NCBI GenBank assembly: GCA_907163375.1
Contig: CAJQUW010005361.1
Coordinates: 1-64,000, forward strand
Length of the DNA stretch: 64,000 nt
Source: Prostheceraeus crozeri
Taxonomy: Eukaryota; Platyhelminthes; Polycladida; Euryleptidae
Direction: 5' to 3'
Shown here: positions 1-9,547 of the stretch, piece by piece
How the letters are laid out: each line of letters starts with the position of its first letter
How positions within the stretch are numbered: position 1 is the first letter of the stretch
The notes under the pieces: model-generated
What the model saw: only the letters and a program-made list of their open reading frames with translations
What the model was told of the DNA's origin: nothing
Database searches by the model: none
Translations under genes and position numbers: made by a program

Positions 1-356
1 AACAAATTTTGTGTGATATAGATGATAAAGCACCTTTTATGGTGTGCTGCGCGAGTGAACATATCTGTAACATCTTTTGAATTCTTACTTTCTTTTAATA
101 ATTCATCCAATACAACAACATCATTAGACTGAAGTTTATCCACTGGAATAATTCCTTCATGTCGAATAAAGTTGCGACTTTGCAATTCCTGAAACAGCGA
201 CGGTTGATAAATACCATAACACCAAATCACTCGATTGATAGGTTCCTTAAACAACTCCCTTCTTTTATCCAATAAATTCAGCGTGAAAACAGTTTTACCT
301 GCATGAGATGGACCTGATACAGTCAGAATTTTATCACATTGAAGTCTGAAATCCAT
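1..356 (-). CDS. Polinton packaging ATPase (FtsK/HerA-A32 type), N-terminal part
   Basis: The start codon is at 356-354 and the frame stays open to the window edge (118 residues). A Walker A motif (GPSHAGKT) lies at residues 15-22 and a Walker B-like run (VVVLDELL) near residue 82, followed by SKDVTDMF and an IIYITQN block. The same blocks occur in order in the ATPase at 53941-54576. In Polintons and related viruses this enzyme is the genome-packaging motor that threads DNA into the capsid. The next gene ends 32 bases upstream. Assignment rests on motif order and on the full-length paralogue in this window. Confidence 0.85.
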   Translation of the reverse strand, partial: MDFRLQCDKILTVSGPSHAGKTVFTLNLLDKRRELFKEPINRVIWCYGIYQPSLFQELQSRNFIRHEGIIPVDKLQSNDVVVLDELLKESKNSKDVTDMFTRAAHHKRCFIIYITQNL

Positions 357-387
357 TTTATTACTTTGAGATTCAACATTTGCATAA

Positions 388-744
388 TTAACGCTTAGAG
401 CCAAAGATATTACCCAATAGGCTGCCCAGGGCAGGAGCTATCATTGGAAGTATTGCTGAAAGGAAACCGCCCTTTTGTGTTAGAGTTTTCCTCTTTCTTT
501 GAAGGGTGACTTTAGGATTGGAGATGAAACGCAATTTCGTAGCATATCGCTTAAGTAACTTTCGTTGTTTTGGCGCTAATTTCTTCGTCCTCAACTTCCT
601 CACATGAGAAATAATTTCACAAATGAATTTATCGTTAGCATGTCGTATAGCATTGTATCGCTGATTTGCTTTCATTCGTCGGAGAGCTTGAATGGCTGAA
701 GAAAACTTTTGACTTTTACGTTTCGTCATTTTACGTTTCGCCAT
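388..744 (-). CDS. Small basic virion core-like protein with hydrophobic C-terminus
   Basis: A 118-residue protein. The first about 95 residues are rich in Arg and Lys (it opens MAKRKMTKRKSQK). The tail is a Gly/Leu/Ile-rich hydrophobic segment introduced by a double glycine (KGGFLSAILP). The protein at 52521-52913 has the same plan: basic body, RGGGGFLS, hydrophobic tail. Such proteins recur beside the ATPase in Polintons and resemble adenovirus core/pX-type proteins, where double glycines are often protease sites; that role is inferred, not shown. It sits between the ATPase and a RING-like gene on the same strand. Confidence 0.6.
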   Translation of the reverse strand: MAKRKMTKRKSQKFSSAIQALRRMKANQRYNAIRHANDKFICEIISHVRKLRTKKLAPKQRKLLKRYATKLRFISNPKVTLQRKRKTLTQKGGFLSAILPMIAPALGSLLGNIFGSKR

Positions 745-795
745 TTTCCGTGTTAGTCTTTGCTAAAACCTATCTTTACCACATTTGCATAGGTA

Positions 796-1125
796 CTAAC
801 TATTGCGACATAAGTGACACTCGAAATGAGCAATATCACAGTGGTTACATTGGCAAAGTTGAATGCAATTACGTATGAAACAGCGTTGACAAAAAGCATG
901 CTTACATCTCTTGAAGATGCGCTTTTCATTTCCATCCTTTCGCTTACATACATCGCAACACATAGTTTCACCGTTACTGATGTCTATAGCAAGTCTTTTT
1001 GAAGATATGAATTTGCTAGCCTTTTCTAAATAATAGACGCATGTACAGAAGGAATATACTTCGAGAGTGAGCAGACATAGCTCGAAAACCAGTTGTGCTA
1101 CAATCAAGTACCACTGCATTTTCAA
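796..1125 (-). CDS. Membrane-anchored Cys-rich RING-like protein
   Basis: A 109-residue protein. Residues 5-32 form a hydrophobic segment fitting a signal anchor. From about residue 57 a cysteine/histidine cluster follows: CCDVC, then CKHAFCQRC, then CNHC and CHLC. The spacing is close to a RING finger (CxxC...CxHxxCxxC...CxxC). RING proteins act mostly as ubiquitin ligases; a membrane-bound viral ligase is one reading, but only the cysteine pattern is seen. The start overlaps the upstream stop in a 4-base ATGA arrangement, suggesting coupled translation or shared transcription. Confidence 0.5.
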   Translation of the reverse strand: MKMQWYLIVAQLVFELCLLTLEVYSFCTCVYYLEKASKFISSKRLAIDISNGETMCCDVCKRKDGNEKRIFKRCKHAFCQRCFIRNCIQLCQCNHCDIAHFECHLCRNS

Positions 1126-1532
1126 TTTTTCTTTATGGAAAGTTGAATGTGAATATCTGAAATCGCTTCAATCACTAGACTGCTACCATGATGGTTAAAT
1201 GCGTTAAGACGTTCAGCAATTTTTATCATATGTCTTTTAAAAAATTCTTGGGGGTGATCTACCACTTCCATTGAGTAAGAAGCAAAATGGAAAGAGCGAC
1301 TTTCCACCTCTTCCTTTCCAAAATGACTAAACTTAATTTTCGCAACTAATCGCGCCATGATAATGCTATCAGAGAATGTATTCATTAATTCTAGAAATAG
1401 AGTGCTAGCATCATCGACCACTGCTTCGATGTCGGTCTCATCTTTATGAAATTTTATCACATAATCTTGAACAGCTCTTTTTAAACTTTGCCTATGAAAA
1501 CGTAATGTTCCGCAGTCGTTTGAGAAAGACAT
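1122..1532 (-). CDS. Polinton protein of unknown function
   Basis: A 136-residue protein opening MSFSNDCGTLRF, mixed alpha/beta in character. Near the C-terminus it has a pattern ERLNAFNHHGSSLVIEAISDIHIQL. Similar GS-containing ends occur, as I recall, at the front of the DNA-polymerase region of many Polinton-like elements, but I cannot confirm homology here. It lies between the exonuclease-like gene and the RING-like gene and shares a 4-base stop/start overlap with the latter. No catalytic motif is visible. Confidence 0.45.
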   Translation of the reverse strand: MSFSNDCGTLRFHRQSLKRAVQDYVIKFHKDETDIEAVVDDASTLFLELMNTFSDSIIMARLVAKIKFSHFGKEEVESRSFHFASYSMEVVDHPQEFFKRHMIKIAERLNAFNHHGSSLVIEAISDIHIQLSIKKN

Positions 1533-1619
1533 GATCGCCCTTTATCTAACCCATCCATTGCATGAAAACAACAACTCTTCTCATAGTAACATTTATTGAA
1601 TAACGGTAACAAGCATGCA

Positions 1620-2150
1620 TTATAAATCAATGGTTTGAAACAGATAAAATAGATACAGCTGATAACTATCATACAGCGAGCAATGATAACCATACAGGAC
1701 TTTGGCAGTGTTGAGGTAAGGAGGAAAGAAGCATTGTTTATGAACGTAGCTACTACAACGAACAGACAAAATAGGAACACACAAATCCTTAAAACGTTTC
1801 GTGACTTCATGATAATGTTGATTCACTCTACTATCCCAAGGCGGGAGCAAAATATCATCAATGATTAGATTGGGAAATACTTTCCTCTCCTTACCAGGAT
1901 TATTACAAAAGATGCGTATAACATTGAAAGCAGCTAACCATCGTTTAAAGTCAATAAGAAGAGCACTTTCACAAGAAAAGCCATAGTCTTGCAAATATTT
2001 CAGATTAAGTCCATGAATGTGTTTTCTCGCCCATTGATCAACATTGGGATCGCAGTTGGCATGTTGATGATAGACACTAACAATCTGATATGTCCAATTG
2101 TTCATAGCAATAGCACTGAGCTCCTGTACAGGTTCACCCTCACAATCCAT
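1620..2150 (-). CDS. Exonuclease-like (DEDD-type pattern) Polinton protein
   Basis: A 176-residue open region. It opens with DCEGEPVQELSAIAM, a hydrophobic strand followed by D-x-E, as in the first motif of DEDD-superfamily 3'-5' exonucleases. Later blocks are DFKRWLAAFNVIRIF and LPPWDSRVNQHYHEV. The remnant at 31736-32230 has matching blocks in the same order (FIDNEGIPMQELSAIAM, DFKRWLSGFHIVKIL, LPCWVDRVREDYH), so this is a conserved family in two elements. Upstream of the first motif both copies have a pyrimidine-rich stretch ending in TAG, fitting a splice acceptor, so the true N-terminus may lie in an upstream exon. Exonuclease activity is inference from the D-x-E pattern alone. Confidence 0.5.
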   Translation of the reverse strand: MDCEGEPVQELSAIAMNNWTYQIVSVYHQHANCDPNVDQWARKHIHGLNLKYLQDYGFSCESALLIDFKRWLAAFNVIRIFCNNPGKERKVFPNLIIDDILLPPWDSRVNQHYHEVTKRFKDLCVPILSVRCSSYVHKQCFFPPYLNTAKVLYGYHCSLYDSYQLYLFYLFQTIDL

Positions 2151-2202
2151 AAAAATGATGATAGAAGCCTAAAACGGAAATTTACACATCTAAGGAAACG
2201 TT

Positions 2203-2451
2203 CTATAACATATTACAAAATGAAGAATTACATCGATGCTTTTCACGACAAAATACACAAATGATATGATGGCAACGAAGAAGTAAAATGTATCTAATAA
2301 GACCACGTCTACGACACTCAAAGCACATAAGCGAATTGTCATAGGGTAGAGTTAGGAAAGGACTAGTAATTCTCCTTCTTTGATTTGCGTTTTGATGTAG
2401 CATTCTTCTCCGACTTGCGCTTCGTACCACTGCTGTTAAGGATTTGATCAA
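2203..2451 (-). CDS. Small RING-finger protein
   Basis: An 82-residue reading. A cysteine block near the C-terminus reads CFEC, then CHHIICVFC, then HRC and FC, with the spacing CxxC-x13-CxHxxCxxC typical of C3HC4 RING fingers. The start is uncertain. The long form overlaps the end of the DNA-binding candidate; a methionine at about 2328, directly before the RING block, avoids most of the overlap. Polinton C also begins with a RING protein (51146-51658), so a RING gene seems to be a regular part of this lineage. Confidence 0.45.
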   Translation of the reverse strand: MIKSLTAVVRSASRRRMLHQNANQRRRITSPFLTLPYDNSLMCFECRRRGLIRYILLLRCHHIICVFCREKHRCNSSFCNML

Positions 2452-3138
2452 TTATGTCGTCCACGTTGGGTGGTTTTGGAATATATAGGATGGATTCCAT
2501 ATGCATGGAGAGAGAGGCTATTTTATTATCCTTGTGTCGACCATAATATAGCCCATTCACTTTGAAAAGGATATCCCAAGTACCTTCTCCGAGCTCATCA
2601 CATCTGATGGGTATTGAATGATCTCCATCCTTCTTATAGTAAGTACACCAATGTGATACCGGTAGGCAAATGTGATTACCATCCCAAATCTTTCTATAGG
2701 GAGTATCCTTGTCATCTCTCGCCTTCCACTCTTGAGCAAGAGGAGTAGGAATGTCCATATTTAATGTCACGTACTCCTCAATAATATCAAGTTGGTGGCG
2801 AATGTACGGACTCACGGGGATCAGTATGTAGTCCCCATACTGATTGCGCATTATCTTGACATCCGTGGAAGGGAGCATTCCCGTTTGGAGTACTACGCTA
2901 TGATCATCATAACGCAAGGCTTGTTTAAATTTACGCTGTAGCGGTGTAGGATTATGTACCTTGGATGTTTCTTCCACTGGCCTCAGTTGTAGATGATCTG
3001 ACCGTAGCGAACCTTGTAACGTTTGACCGCCATTTTGTCCTACAAGTGCAGCAGATGGAGTAGATGCCTGAAAATGAAAAAAGATTGTATTAAGTTTACG
3101 TTCAAGGGAGGAGAGGGAGGGAAGTAGCGACTTACCAT
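2363..3138 (-). CDS. DNA-binding candidate (ssDNA-binding-like), with one short intron
   Basis: The main exon encodes about 204 residues and ends in a lysine-rich tail (KRKSEKNATSKRKSKK). The C-terminal block GTWDILFKVNGLYYG...KIASLSMHME matches GRYMGLVHVTGLYIG...KVASLQMKVL in the gene at 53065-53799. The strand pattern would fit an OB-fold single-strand binder, which is inference. An ATG at 3138-3136 is followed directly by a GTAAGT donor, and a CAG acceptor after a pyrimidine run ends at 3068. The predicted 68-base intron preserves frame and places a short Gly/Gln-rich leader before the conserved part. Confidence 0.55.
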
Positions 3139-3238
3139 TTTAGTTGGATAATAGAACAGGGAACTAGAGAGAGAGAGAAAATGTGCGTCAGTCACTCGTG
3201 TGATTCAACGATGGAATGATTCTCACTGTGGAAGGCTC

Positions 3239-3290
3239 GCTATTTATAAAGAAATGCTTGATTCTCATTGGATGATGATCCTCATTGGAC
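3239..3290 (-). promoter_or_regulatory. CCAAT-CCAAT-TATA promoter of Polinton A
   Basis: Read on the minus strand, two CCAAT boxes (complements of ATTGG at 3284-3288 and 3267-3271) sit 17 bases apart, followed by TATAAATA (3248-3241). The start codon lies about 100 bases downstream at 3138. This is a standard RNA polymerase II core-promoter arrangement. Confidence 0.55.
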
Positions 3291-3299
3291 AATAACATC

Positions 3300-3955
3300 A
3301 AGCTGATTCCAAATCTGGCCTCCGTTTACCCATCCGAGCCTTCGTTTTGGTGCTACAGCCCAAAACGTCCCAAATTCTAACTCTGTCGTTTTTCGCCAAT
3401 GTCCCAAAATCTTAAATGGCGTCTCACATCTAAACGAAGACAGATAGGAACAAGCCGATTCTTTCACTGAATTTGTCTCACTCTTAGCTTTCAAACGAGT
3501 TATCGCACGACAAAATCCGTCTACTGGAAGCCAAAATCGAAGCAAGCTGTCCAGAGGGGGGGGGACGTCAGCGAAAATGTTTTCTCTCCGATTGACTTGA
3601 AACTCACCATACCGATGCAGAATTTCACGCTGAATACGAATCCGACCTCCGTTTTCTCATCCGACCACTCCTTCCACTCGAAACAACCCATTTTACAACC
3701 CAACATTCAGCAGATTGCACGAAAAACATCACACACTATAGCCTCAAGACTAATCCTGGCGGTCGCCCAAGTCCACCACGACACTCTATCGTTCCAGAGG
3801 GGGGGGGAGTCAGCGAACATTTTGTGAACCAACCTGGCCGGCACACCACGACAGACTACAACCTCTGTCGTTCAAGAGGGGGGGGACTCAGACCCGAAGC
3901 ACCACGGCGGCCGACCACGACACTCTGCCGTTCCAGAGGGGGGGGCGCCGGTCGA
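3300..3955. repeat. Diverged tandem repeats, each ending in a run of eight or nine G
   Basis: Four copies of a CCAGAGGGGGGGGG-like motif occur near 3551, 3797, 3872 and 3936. The first two end long units of about 245 bases that share CCTCCGTTTnCnCATCCGA near their starts. The last three sit in short units of about 70 bases with CACGACACTCTnTCGTTCCAGAG. No coding content is evident. The G runs could form G-quadruplexes. Confidence 0.6.
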
Positions 3956-5386
3956 GTGTTCGCCGTTTTCTTACTACTGATGATGGCTACCAGACTACTC
4001 TTTACGTCTTTAGTGAACAATGACAATCACCCTCTTTACCATCTAACCCTGGAAATCTTGACTCATTCGCATTGCTTTCGAATGCCACTTTGTACAACTT
4101 ACATGCGTTCAAGGTCATTTGTTATTTCAATGATTCGCAGCATGAATAGGGCTTTTTTAATATGTGCTTGCATGTTTTATTGTTATGACTTTTCTTGTCT
4201 GAATGACGTTAATTTTCTTTGCAACCTAGTTTGGCCTCACGAATTTCATTACTGAGGCATATGAAAATAAACGATTATTATTCGTATTATTATTATATTT
4301 GTCATGCAGCCTACCAAGATCCAAAGTGTGAAGTGCAAAGTTATGTAGCATGTTTTGTATAGAGCATGTTTTAGAAGTTCCATAATCTTTTTCAAGCTTA
4401 ATATTCATTAACATATGACTCACTTAGAACACCTACCTTAGAATTCTTCTTGCCCTGAACAAGAGTAATTTTAAGTAAAAATTGTCAAAATTTTCAATTT
4501 TTTATCATAAAAATGTATTCCGCTGTGTTATCGATTTTCTTTTAGTCAAATACTAGCATTTTCCTGTACTTATGATTAGAGATGCCTAAGTATATGTTCT
4601 ATGGGAACTGTCTTGTATCATTCATGATGTGCTGAGATTTGAATTGTTTTGCAGATTTTTCTATGCATGCATACACGCAAGCAATATCTAAGAGTTGCAA
4701 TTTTTTTTAAAGTTATTTTTCCTGATCTACTCATTCAATACCTCTGTAACTGTTTAAGAGTTGCAGCTGTTTTAGGACAAGTTTTATAGTTGAAATTTTA
4801 AAGACGCTTGATATATCGGTATGTGTAGCATACTAGAAAAGCAATACAATAGAAATCCTCTTGTATTTACCTACCGGATAATTGCATGTCATTTTCAAGG
4901 AAAAGGTGTCACTAACATAAGATCTATTTGAATGGAATCGGACTTTTAATTTGTATTGCAGTAAAAGTGTGTCACATGCATTTATATGTGGTGCACTAAA
5001 TTTACGGAATCTATATATAATATATTATATTTTGTCATTAATAGGCTATGATTCGACTAGAATTGACAACAAATTGATTTTTACTCATTTGATTTACGCA
5101 CATATAGTCATGCATACCGGTAATAGTTGTTGTCTGATGAGTATGGAATAGTTATCAATCTAAATTTAACAGGTTTTTCGATGGACATATACCAAGCCTA
5201 ATTTAGACTTATTAAAACGTGAAGCATTGGGTATCGGGGTAAAAGGATGGAATATAATTTTTTTACTGAATCTTCACCCCTAGCACAGCTATGAGCCATG
5301 AACGAAGCTAGGGGTTACTCAATGAAAAGTAAAAAATTGCATTATTTTAAATAAATAAAATGAAAAAAACAGATCTTCTAATCTGA
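3956..5386. other. AT-rich stretch without recognisable genes
   Basis: No convincing coding region, transposon end or RNA gene is seen. There is an ATT-rich microsatellite near 4266-4300. Near 5275-5315 an imperfect hairpin (CCCCTAGC...GCTAGGGG) lies next to the 3' end of the neighbouring LINE. Confidence 0.5.
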
Positions 5387-6910
5387 TTAAGCTGTCCCCA
5401 TCAGAAACCTGTTCGTACGCCTCTTGAAAGTATCAAGATTGTATTGGTCAGGGAAAGTGGTCTGGGGAAGCTGATTCCAAAGCTGTGCAGTGCGAACAAA
5501 AAAGCTTTTCGAGTGACTCACAGTACGTGCGCGTTCTAAGCTCACATGATAGCATATGAGTGCACTAGCTCTGCGCGTGCTTCTGGAGAAGATCTTAGGT
5601 TTGGGTACGCACTCATTTACTGCAGAGCTGCTTCTACCGAAATAGTACCTGTAGAAGAGACTGAGTGAAGCAACATCCCGTCTGACGGAGAGCGGCTGCA
5701 ACTTGCTAGCAAGTTTTTCACCCATGAGATTCTTGACACGTTTCTCAACCCGTTCAAGGAGGTTAAGATGCGTTTGTGGGGCGCCTGCCCACAGATGACA
5801 ACAATACTCCATCAGAAGACGAATAATGGACTTGTAAAGATAGCAGACAGTCTGTGGTGGAAGATGGCTGCTGGCACGATAGAGACTACCAATGCGTTGA
5901 GCTGCCTGCTTGCTAATAGATTGGATGTACGGTTTCCATGACAAGTCTTTCGTAACCGCCAATCCAAGGAAAGAGATGGAATCTTGTTCTCTGATCCTAT
6001 TATCTGACATCTTAATGCTATGATCATCATCATCTCCTTTAAGTCATGAGTGCAGAATACCCTGAGTTTTTGAAGGATTGAAGGAAACAAGCGAATTGGC
6101 GCCCCGTTCTGAGACCCTGCGTAAGTCTTCATTAAGAACGTCGCATAACTGCTGACGTTGCTGAGTGTTCTTAGCAAGTCGCTCATTGGAATTGAAGAGT
6201 GTCGTGTCATCTGCATACATCACCAATTTGCTCACTAGGCAGTCTGGGAGGTCGTTGATGTACAGCAGAAAAAGAGTGGGTCCCAAAATTGACCCTTGAG
6301 GAACTCCGGCATTGACAAACTTGGTGGAAGACTTTTGGCCATTCAAAACGACAGATATCTGCCGGTCACAAAGAAAAGAAGCAAGAAGTTTGTGGAGTTG
6401 ATCAGCAACTCCATAGGACTTTAGCTTCCTAAGGAGTCCCTGATGCCAGACTTTATCGAATGCCTTGGAAATATCCAGGGCAACTGATCTCGTCTCACCT
6501 TGTCTGTCAAGGACACGACTCACATGTTCAGTGACATATGAAAGAAGATCTGCAGTTGATCGAGAGTGCCTGAAGCCATACTGTTCTTCTGATAGAAGGT
6601 TCTGAGTTTCAAGGAAGCTAACAATGTGTTGGTTAATCACTGCTTCAAAAATCTTGCCAGCAATTGGAAGCAGGCTGATAGGACGGTAACTAGATGGAAG
6701 GGATGAGGCAGAACCTTTCTATGGAACTGGAACCACGGAAGCCACTTTCCAACAAGAGGGAAACTCACCGGTGAATACACATCTACTGAACAGTTTAGAT
6801 AAAAGTGGAGAAAGCTCAGGTGAGAGATGCAAAATACCCCAAAAGTGTCCTCCTCTAGATCGATGCAACACCTGCCTTAAAGTCGTACCGGCGTCCCTAA
6901 TTATATCCCA
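5387..6910 (-). mobile_element. LINE fragment (Jockey/CR1-type), reverse transcriptase and C-terminal region
   Basis: One reading phase encodes reverse transcriptase blocks in order: YRPISLLPIAGKIFE, LDISKAFDKVWH, AGVPQGSILGPTLFLLYINDLP and the catalytic MYADDTTLF. The typical C-terminal end of this superfamily follows (RTAQLWNQLPQTTF...FKRRTNRFL). The frame is interrupted by two nonsense codons, near 6720 and 6045. The endonuclease and 5' part are missing, so this is a 5'-truncated dead copy. Its 3' end is near 5340-5387, where A-rich sequence follows in the transcription direction. Confidence 0.85.
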
Positions 6911-7214
6911 ACTCCTTTCCACTCTGAATAAAAACAGAAACAACAAGTACTATTCGACTCTTCTCTATTTCGCAAACATTACTTTGATTGAGCGATAGCC
7001 GGAGGAGGTGATGATTTAAAGGTATGGGGCTAATCATAGCATGCTTTATTATTATTATACATAGAGTATATTTGTTTACGGCGCACTAAACCCGAAGGTA
7101 TCATGGCGCCGGTGTACAGCTCAAACCACGGAACAAAATAAGAACGTTTTTAATTTGCGACGAAATTGGAAGAGGCCAATTTCAAAGTCACATAGGCTCC
7201 TTACACCTACTCCT
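6911..7214. other. Unassigned spacer between two LINE pieces
   Basis: No gene is seen. A short ATT-microsatellite lies near 7048-7060. Confidence 0.4.
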
Positions 7215-7612
7215 TACTTGTAAGGACCTTACTCCTTACATGGTCTATCCCCCCGATACCTTACCGACAACTGCCACCCACCTGATTCGATTGGGTATCG
7301 TCTTCGTTCATCCTCTGGTCCCTCTAGTCCGGCAGCTAGAACGAGTTTCTGCAGGGAACGAGGCCGAAGGTGAGACTTTCACATAATGATTTACACCCTA
7401 TGCCTAATACGAATATGAACGTCTGCCGTGTCCTAGTGAGTTCCTCTTCTTGTCAGACACGATCAAAGAAAACCACATGTAAATCCAATGGGACACAGAT
7501 TGCAATTTTTGGCTAAAATGAAATTTTGTGTGTTTTCTCTGATTAAACTAACGGTACTAAGCCCAGAGTCATAATTTTTGACATGGAATGTCTTCAGGTC
7601 ACTTCCTTTCAT
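7215..7612 (+). mobile_element. 3' end of a CR1/L2-type LINE, plus-strand copy
   Basis: The beginning encodes the end of a LINE ORF2 (HGLSPRYLTDNCHPP, then YRLRSSSGPSSPAARTSF), followed by about 250 bases of 3' untranslated sequence. The same sequence occurs inverted at 29947-30320, colinear to within a few substitutions. The shared stretch stops near 7612, which I take as the element end. Confidence 0.7.
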
Positions 7613-7976
7613 GTTTTGAACACCACGTAACACTTGCGCTAGCTGGTTGTGCATTTTCTTTGCGCTCGTGACATTTGGCTTTGGTTGTGTCTCTTGGTCC
7701 TTTATGGTGGTTTTGTAAGTGGATTTTTACACCATTCGACGCCTCGTGATACCTGGAGCATTTCTGTGCTGAAATCACGCTATTCTATTCGGCCGTTTCG
7801 GATGGATTTGGTCCTTACGATTTGGATGTTTTTGGTCCTGTGTGGATTTACATCGGAAGTGAGCTGTAATTAACGATCAGTCTATTCCAAGGTCGCTGAC
7901 TTCATTACTGCATTGAAGGCTAGACCATTTCAGAATTCTACGATTGAGCCAGGCTTGATTGCTGTCAGTTATTCGT

Positions 7977-8043
7977 TGATCTGGTGGTCTAGAGGTTATG
8001 TGTTCTAGCCATCGATACCAGAAATCGTGGATCAAGTCTCAGC
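7977..8043 (+). repeat. tRNA-like (possible SINE head) sequence
   Basis: A box-A-like TGGTCTAGAGGTTA at 7984-7997 and a box-B-like GGATCAAGTCTC at 8029-8040 lie about 35 bases apart, as in RNA polymerase III promoters of tRNAs and tRNA-derived SINEs. No clean cloverleaf can be drawn. It lies directly upstream of LINE ORF1, so it may be part of the LINE 5' region. Confidence 0.3.
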
Positions 8044-8101
8044 TTTAGCAAAGTTTTTGTTTTAGTGTTCATGATTATTCTTTCTTGTCAAATTTGTTGC
8101 T

Positions 8102-8814
8102 ATGCCTGCAACTGATCGGATAACGCGTAATAGTTCTTTTTGTCTGAATGACATCAAAGATTTGTTGGCATCCACTGAGAGGAACATTCAAAGGGAACTC
8201 GTTGAATTGAAGAAGCTGGTCACAGAGATCTCTATGAGCGCGCATGAAATATCGAGGTATCCGTTGTGAACGTGAAGGAGAAACAAAGGCTTCATGAAGA
8301 TTGAATTTCGAACATCGAGCAGAAGATTTCAGAAATTGAGGCAAAGCATGCTTTATCTATTAGCGCCATATTCGATGAATTTGAGCAGCGCGAATATCGT
8401 AAGCTGAATGTTGTGGTTGCTGGTCTTCCTGAGACAAACAGTGGCACTGTTAGGAAGAGGAACACAGCTGATACATAGTCATGCCTCAAAATGTTTAACT
8501 CCCTGGGTATTGATAATTGCGAAATAAGTGAGACAAAGCGACTGGGCAAATATCGTCCGAGTAAGCCAAGATTACTCAGGGTACGCCTCACAAATATCGC
8601 TGCGAAAACTAGTGTGTCAAAAAATGCAAAATGTTTGAAGCAAATTGATCAGTACTCTGCCATCTTCATTGGCAATGACAGAACAAAATATCAGCAAGAG
8701 ATTAATAAGCACCTACGAATTGAATTAAAGGCTCGACGTGACATTGGTGAGGATGTGGTGATTTATAGGGGCAAGATCTGTGAACGATCGCAAATACGAA
8801 ATTTTCTAATGTGA
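8102..8814 (+). pseudogene. LINE ORF1 (RRM-type nucleic-acid-binding protein)
   Basis: The N-terminal part reads as a coiled-coil-like stretch (NDIKDLLASTERNIQRELVELKKLV). It is followed by an RRM-like region with LNVVVAGLPE, KRLGKYRPSKPRLLRVRL and a NDRTKYQQEI...RIELKARRDIGED end, typical of ORF1 of CR1/L1-like LINEs. The protein coats LINE RNA. The reading is broken: a stop at about 8257 with a phase change, and another stop near 8477. It overlaps ORF2 by 4 bases (ATGTGA region at 8811-8814). Confidence 0.75.
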
Positions 8815-9547
8815 TTTTACAGAGTAATTTTACAACCACATCATCATTGAAATTGACTCAGTCTCCCAGTGGTACTTTCCCTACTATCATTCTTGCCAAC
8901 GCCAGGTATATTCTACCTAAGCTAGATGACCTTTCTGTCCTGATGTCGTCGGTTGGACCCGGCATTATTCTTATAACTGAAAGTTGGCTTCATGATGAAA
9001 TTAAATCCGATCTGCTAAGTTATCGTGGATTTAAATTCTATCGTTGTGACAGGTACAACCGTTCTGGTGGTGGAGTGTGCGCTTGGTTTACTGAGTCTAT
9101 GAATGTAACACAGATATATTGTCCTGGATGTCCTAATGAGATTGGGATGCTTATTTTTCGAGTTGCGTCATTGAACATGATTCTTATTTGCATATATATT
9201 CCACCTGGTTTGCTATCTTTAAAGCTGAAAAGCATAAACGATTATCTGTCTAATCTGTTGGACGATGAATTGCTGATTTCTCCAAATTTGAATATTATGG
9301 TTTGTGGGGATTTTAATCATTTTGATACGGATTATTTTGAATCGAATTTTAATTTGATTAATCATGTAAAGTCCCCGACCCGCGGAACGGCTACTCTGGA
9401 TAAGATCTTGCTAAGTGATTCTTTAAGTGAAAGTTACAATGAGTGCGCTTGTGTTGGTCCCCCACTGGCTTCCTCTGATCATAACACTGTCATTCATTTT
9501 GGGAAACGTCAGACATTTGCTCCCACTAAGTTTATCAAACTATGGGA
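8811..9547 (+). pseudogene. LINE ORF2, APE-type endonuclease domain
   Basis: AP-endonuclease-like blocks appear in order: LITESWLHDEI, RYNRSGGGVCAWF, CIYIPPG, MVCGDFNHFDTDYF, SPTRGTATLDKI and LASSDHNTVI. The GDFN and SDH motifs carry catalytic Asp/Asn and His residues. The enzyme nicks target DNA to prime reverse transcription. The reading is open until Polinton B interrupts it; the final codons before 9547 are shared with the target duplication. Confidence 0.85.
9542..9547 (+). repeat. Target-site duplication of Polinton B, left copy
   Basis: ATGGGA directly precedes the left terminus; an identical ATGGGA at 26349-26354 directly follows the right terminus. Six bases is the known Polinton duplication length. 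Confidence 0.93.

Larger units (their letters stand above)
1..3300 (-). mobile_element. Polinton/Maverick A, partial, runs off the left edge
   Basis: Seven minus-strand coding regions form a Polinton module: packaging ATPase at the edge, basic core-like protein, two RING-like proteins, an unknown, an exonuclease-like protein and a DNA-binding candidate. Genes are packed with gaps of tens of bases and one 4-base overlap. The ATPase and DNA-binding candidate are clearly related to, but strongly diverged from, those of the Polinton at 50.7-64 kb, so the two are different families of one lineage. The visible part looks whole. The right limit is uncertain: transcription starts near 3.2 kb and no terminal inverted repeat can be verified because the other end lies outside the window. 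Confidence 0.8.

Noticed and set aside
3824-4255. 143-codon plus-strand frame
   Set aside because: Its first half is G-tract tandem repeat and the rest shows no protein-like pattern.
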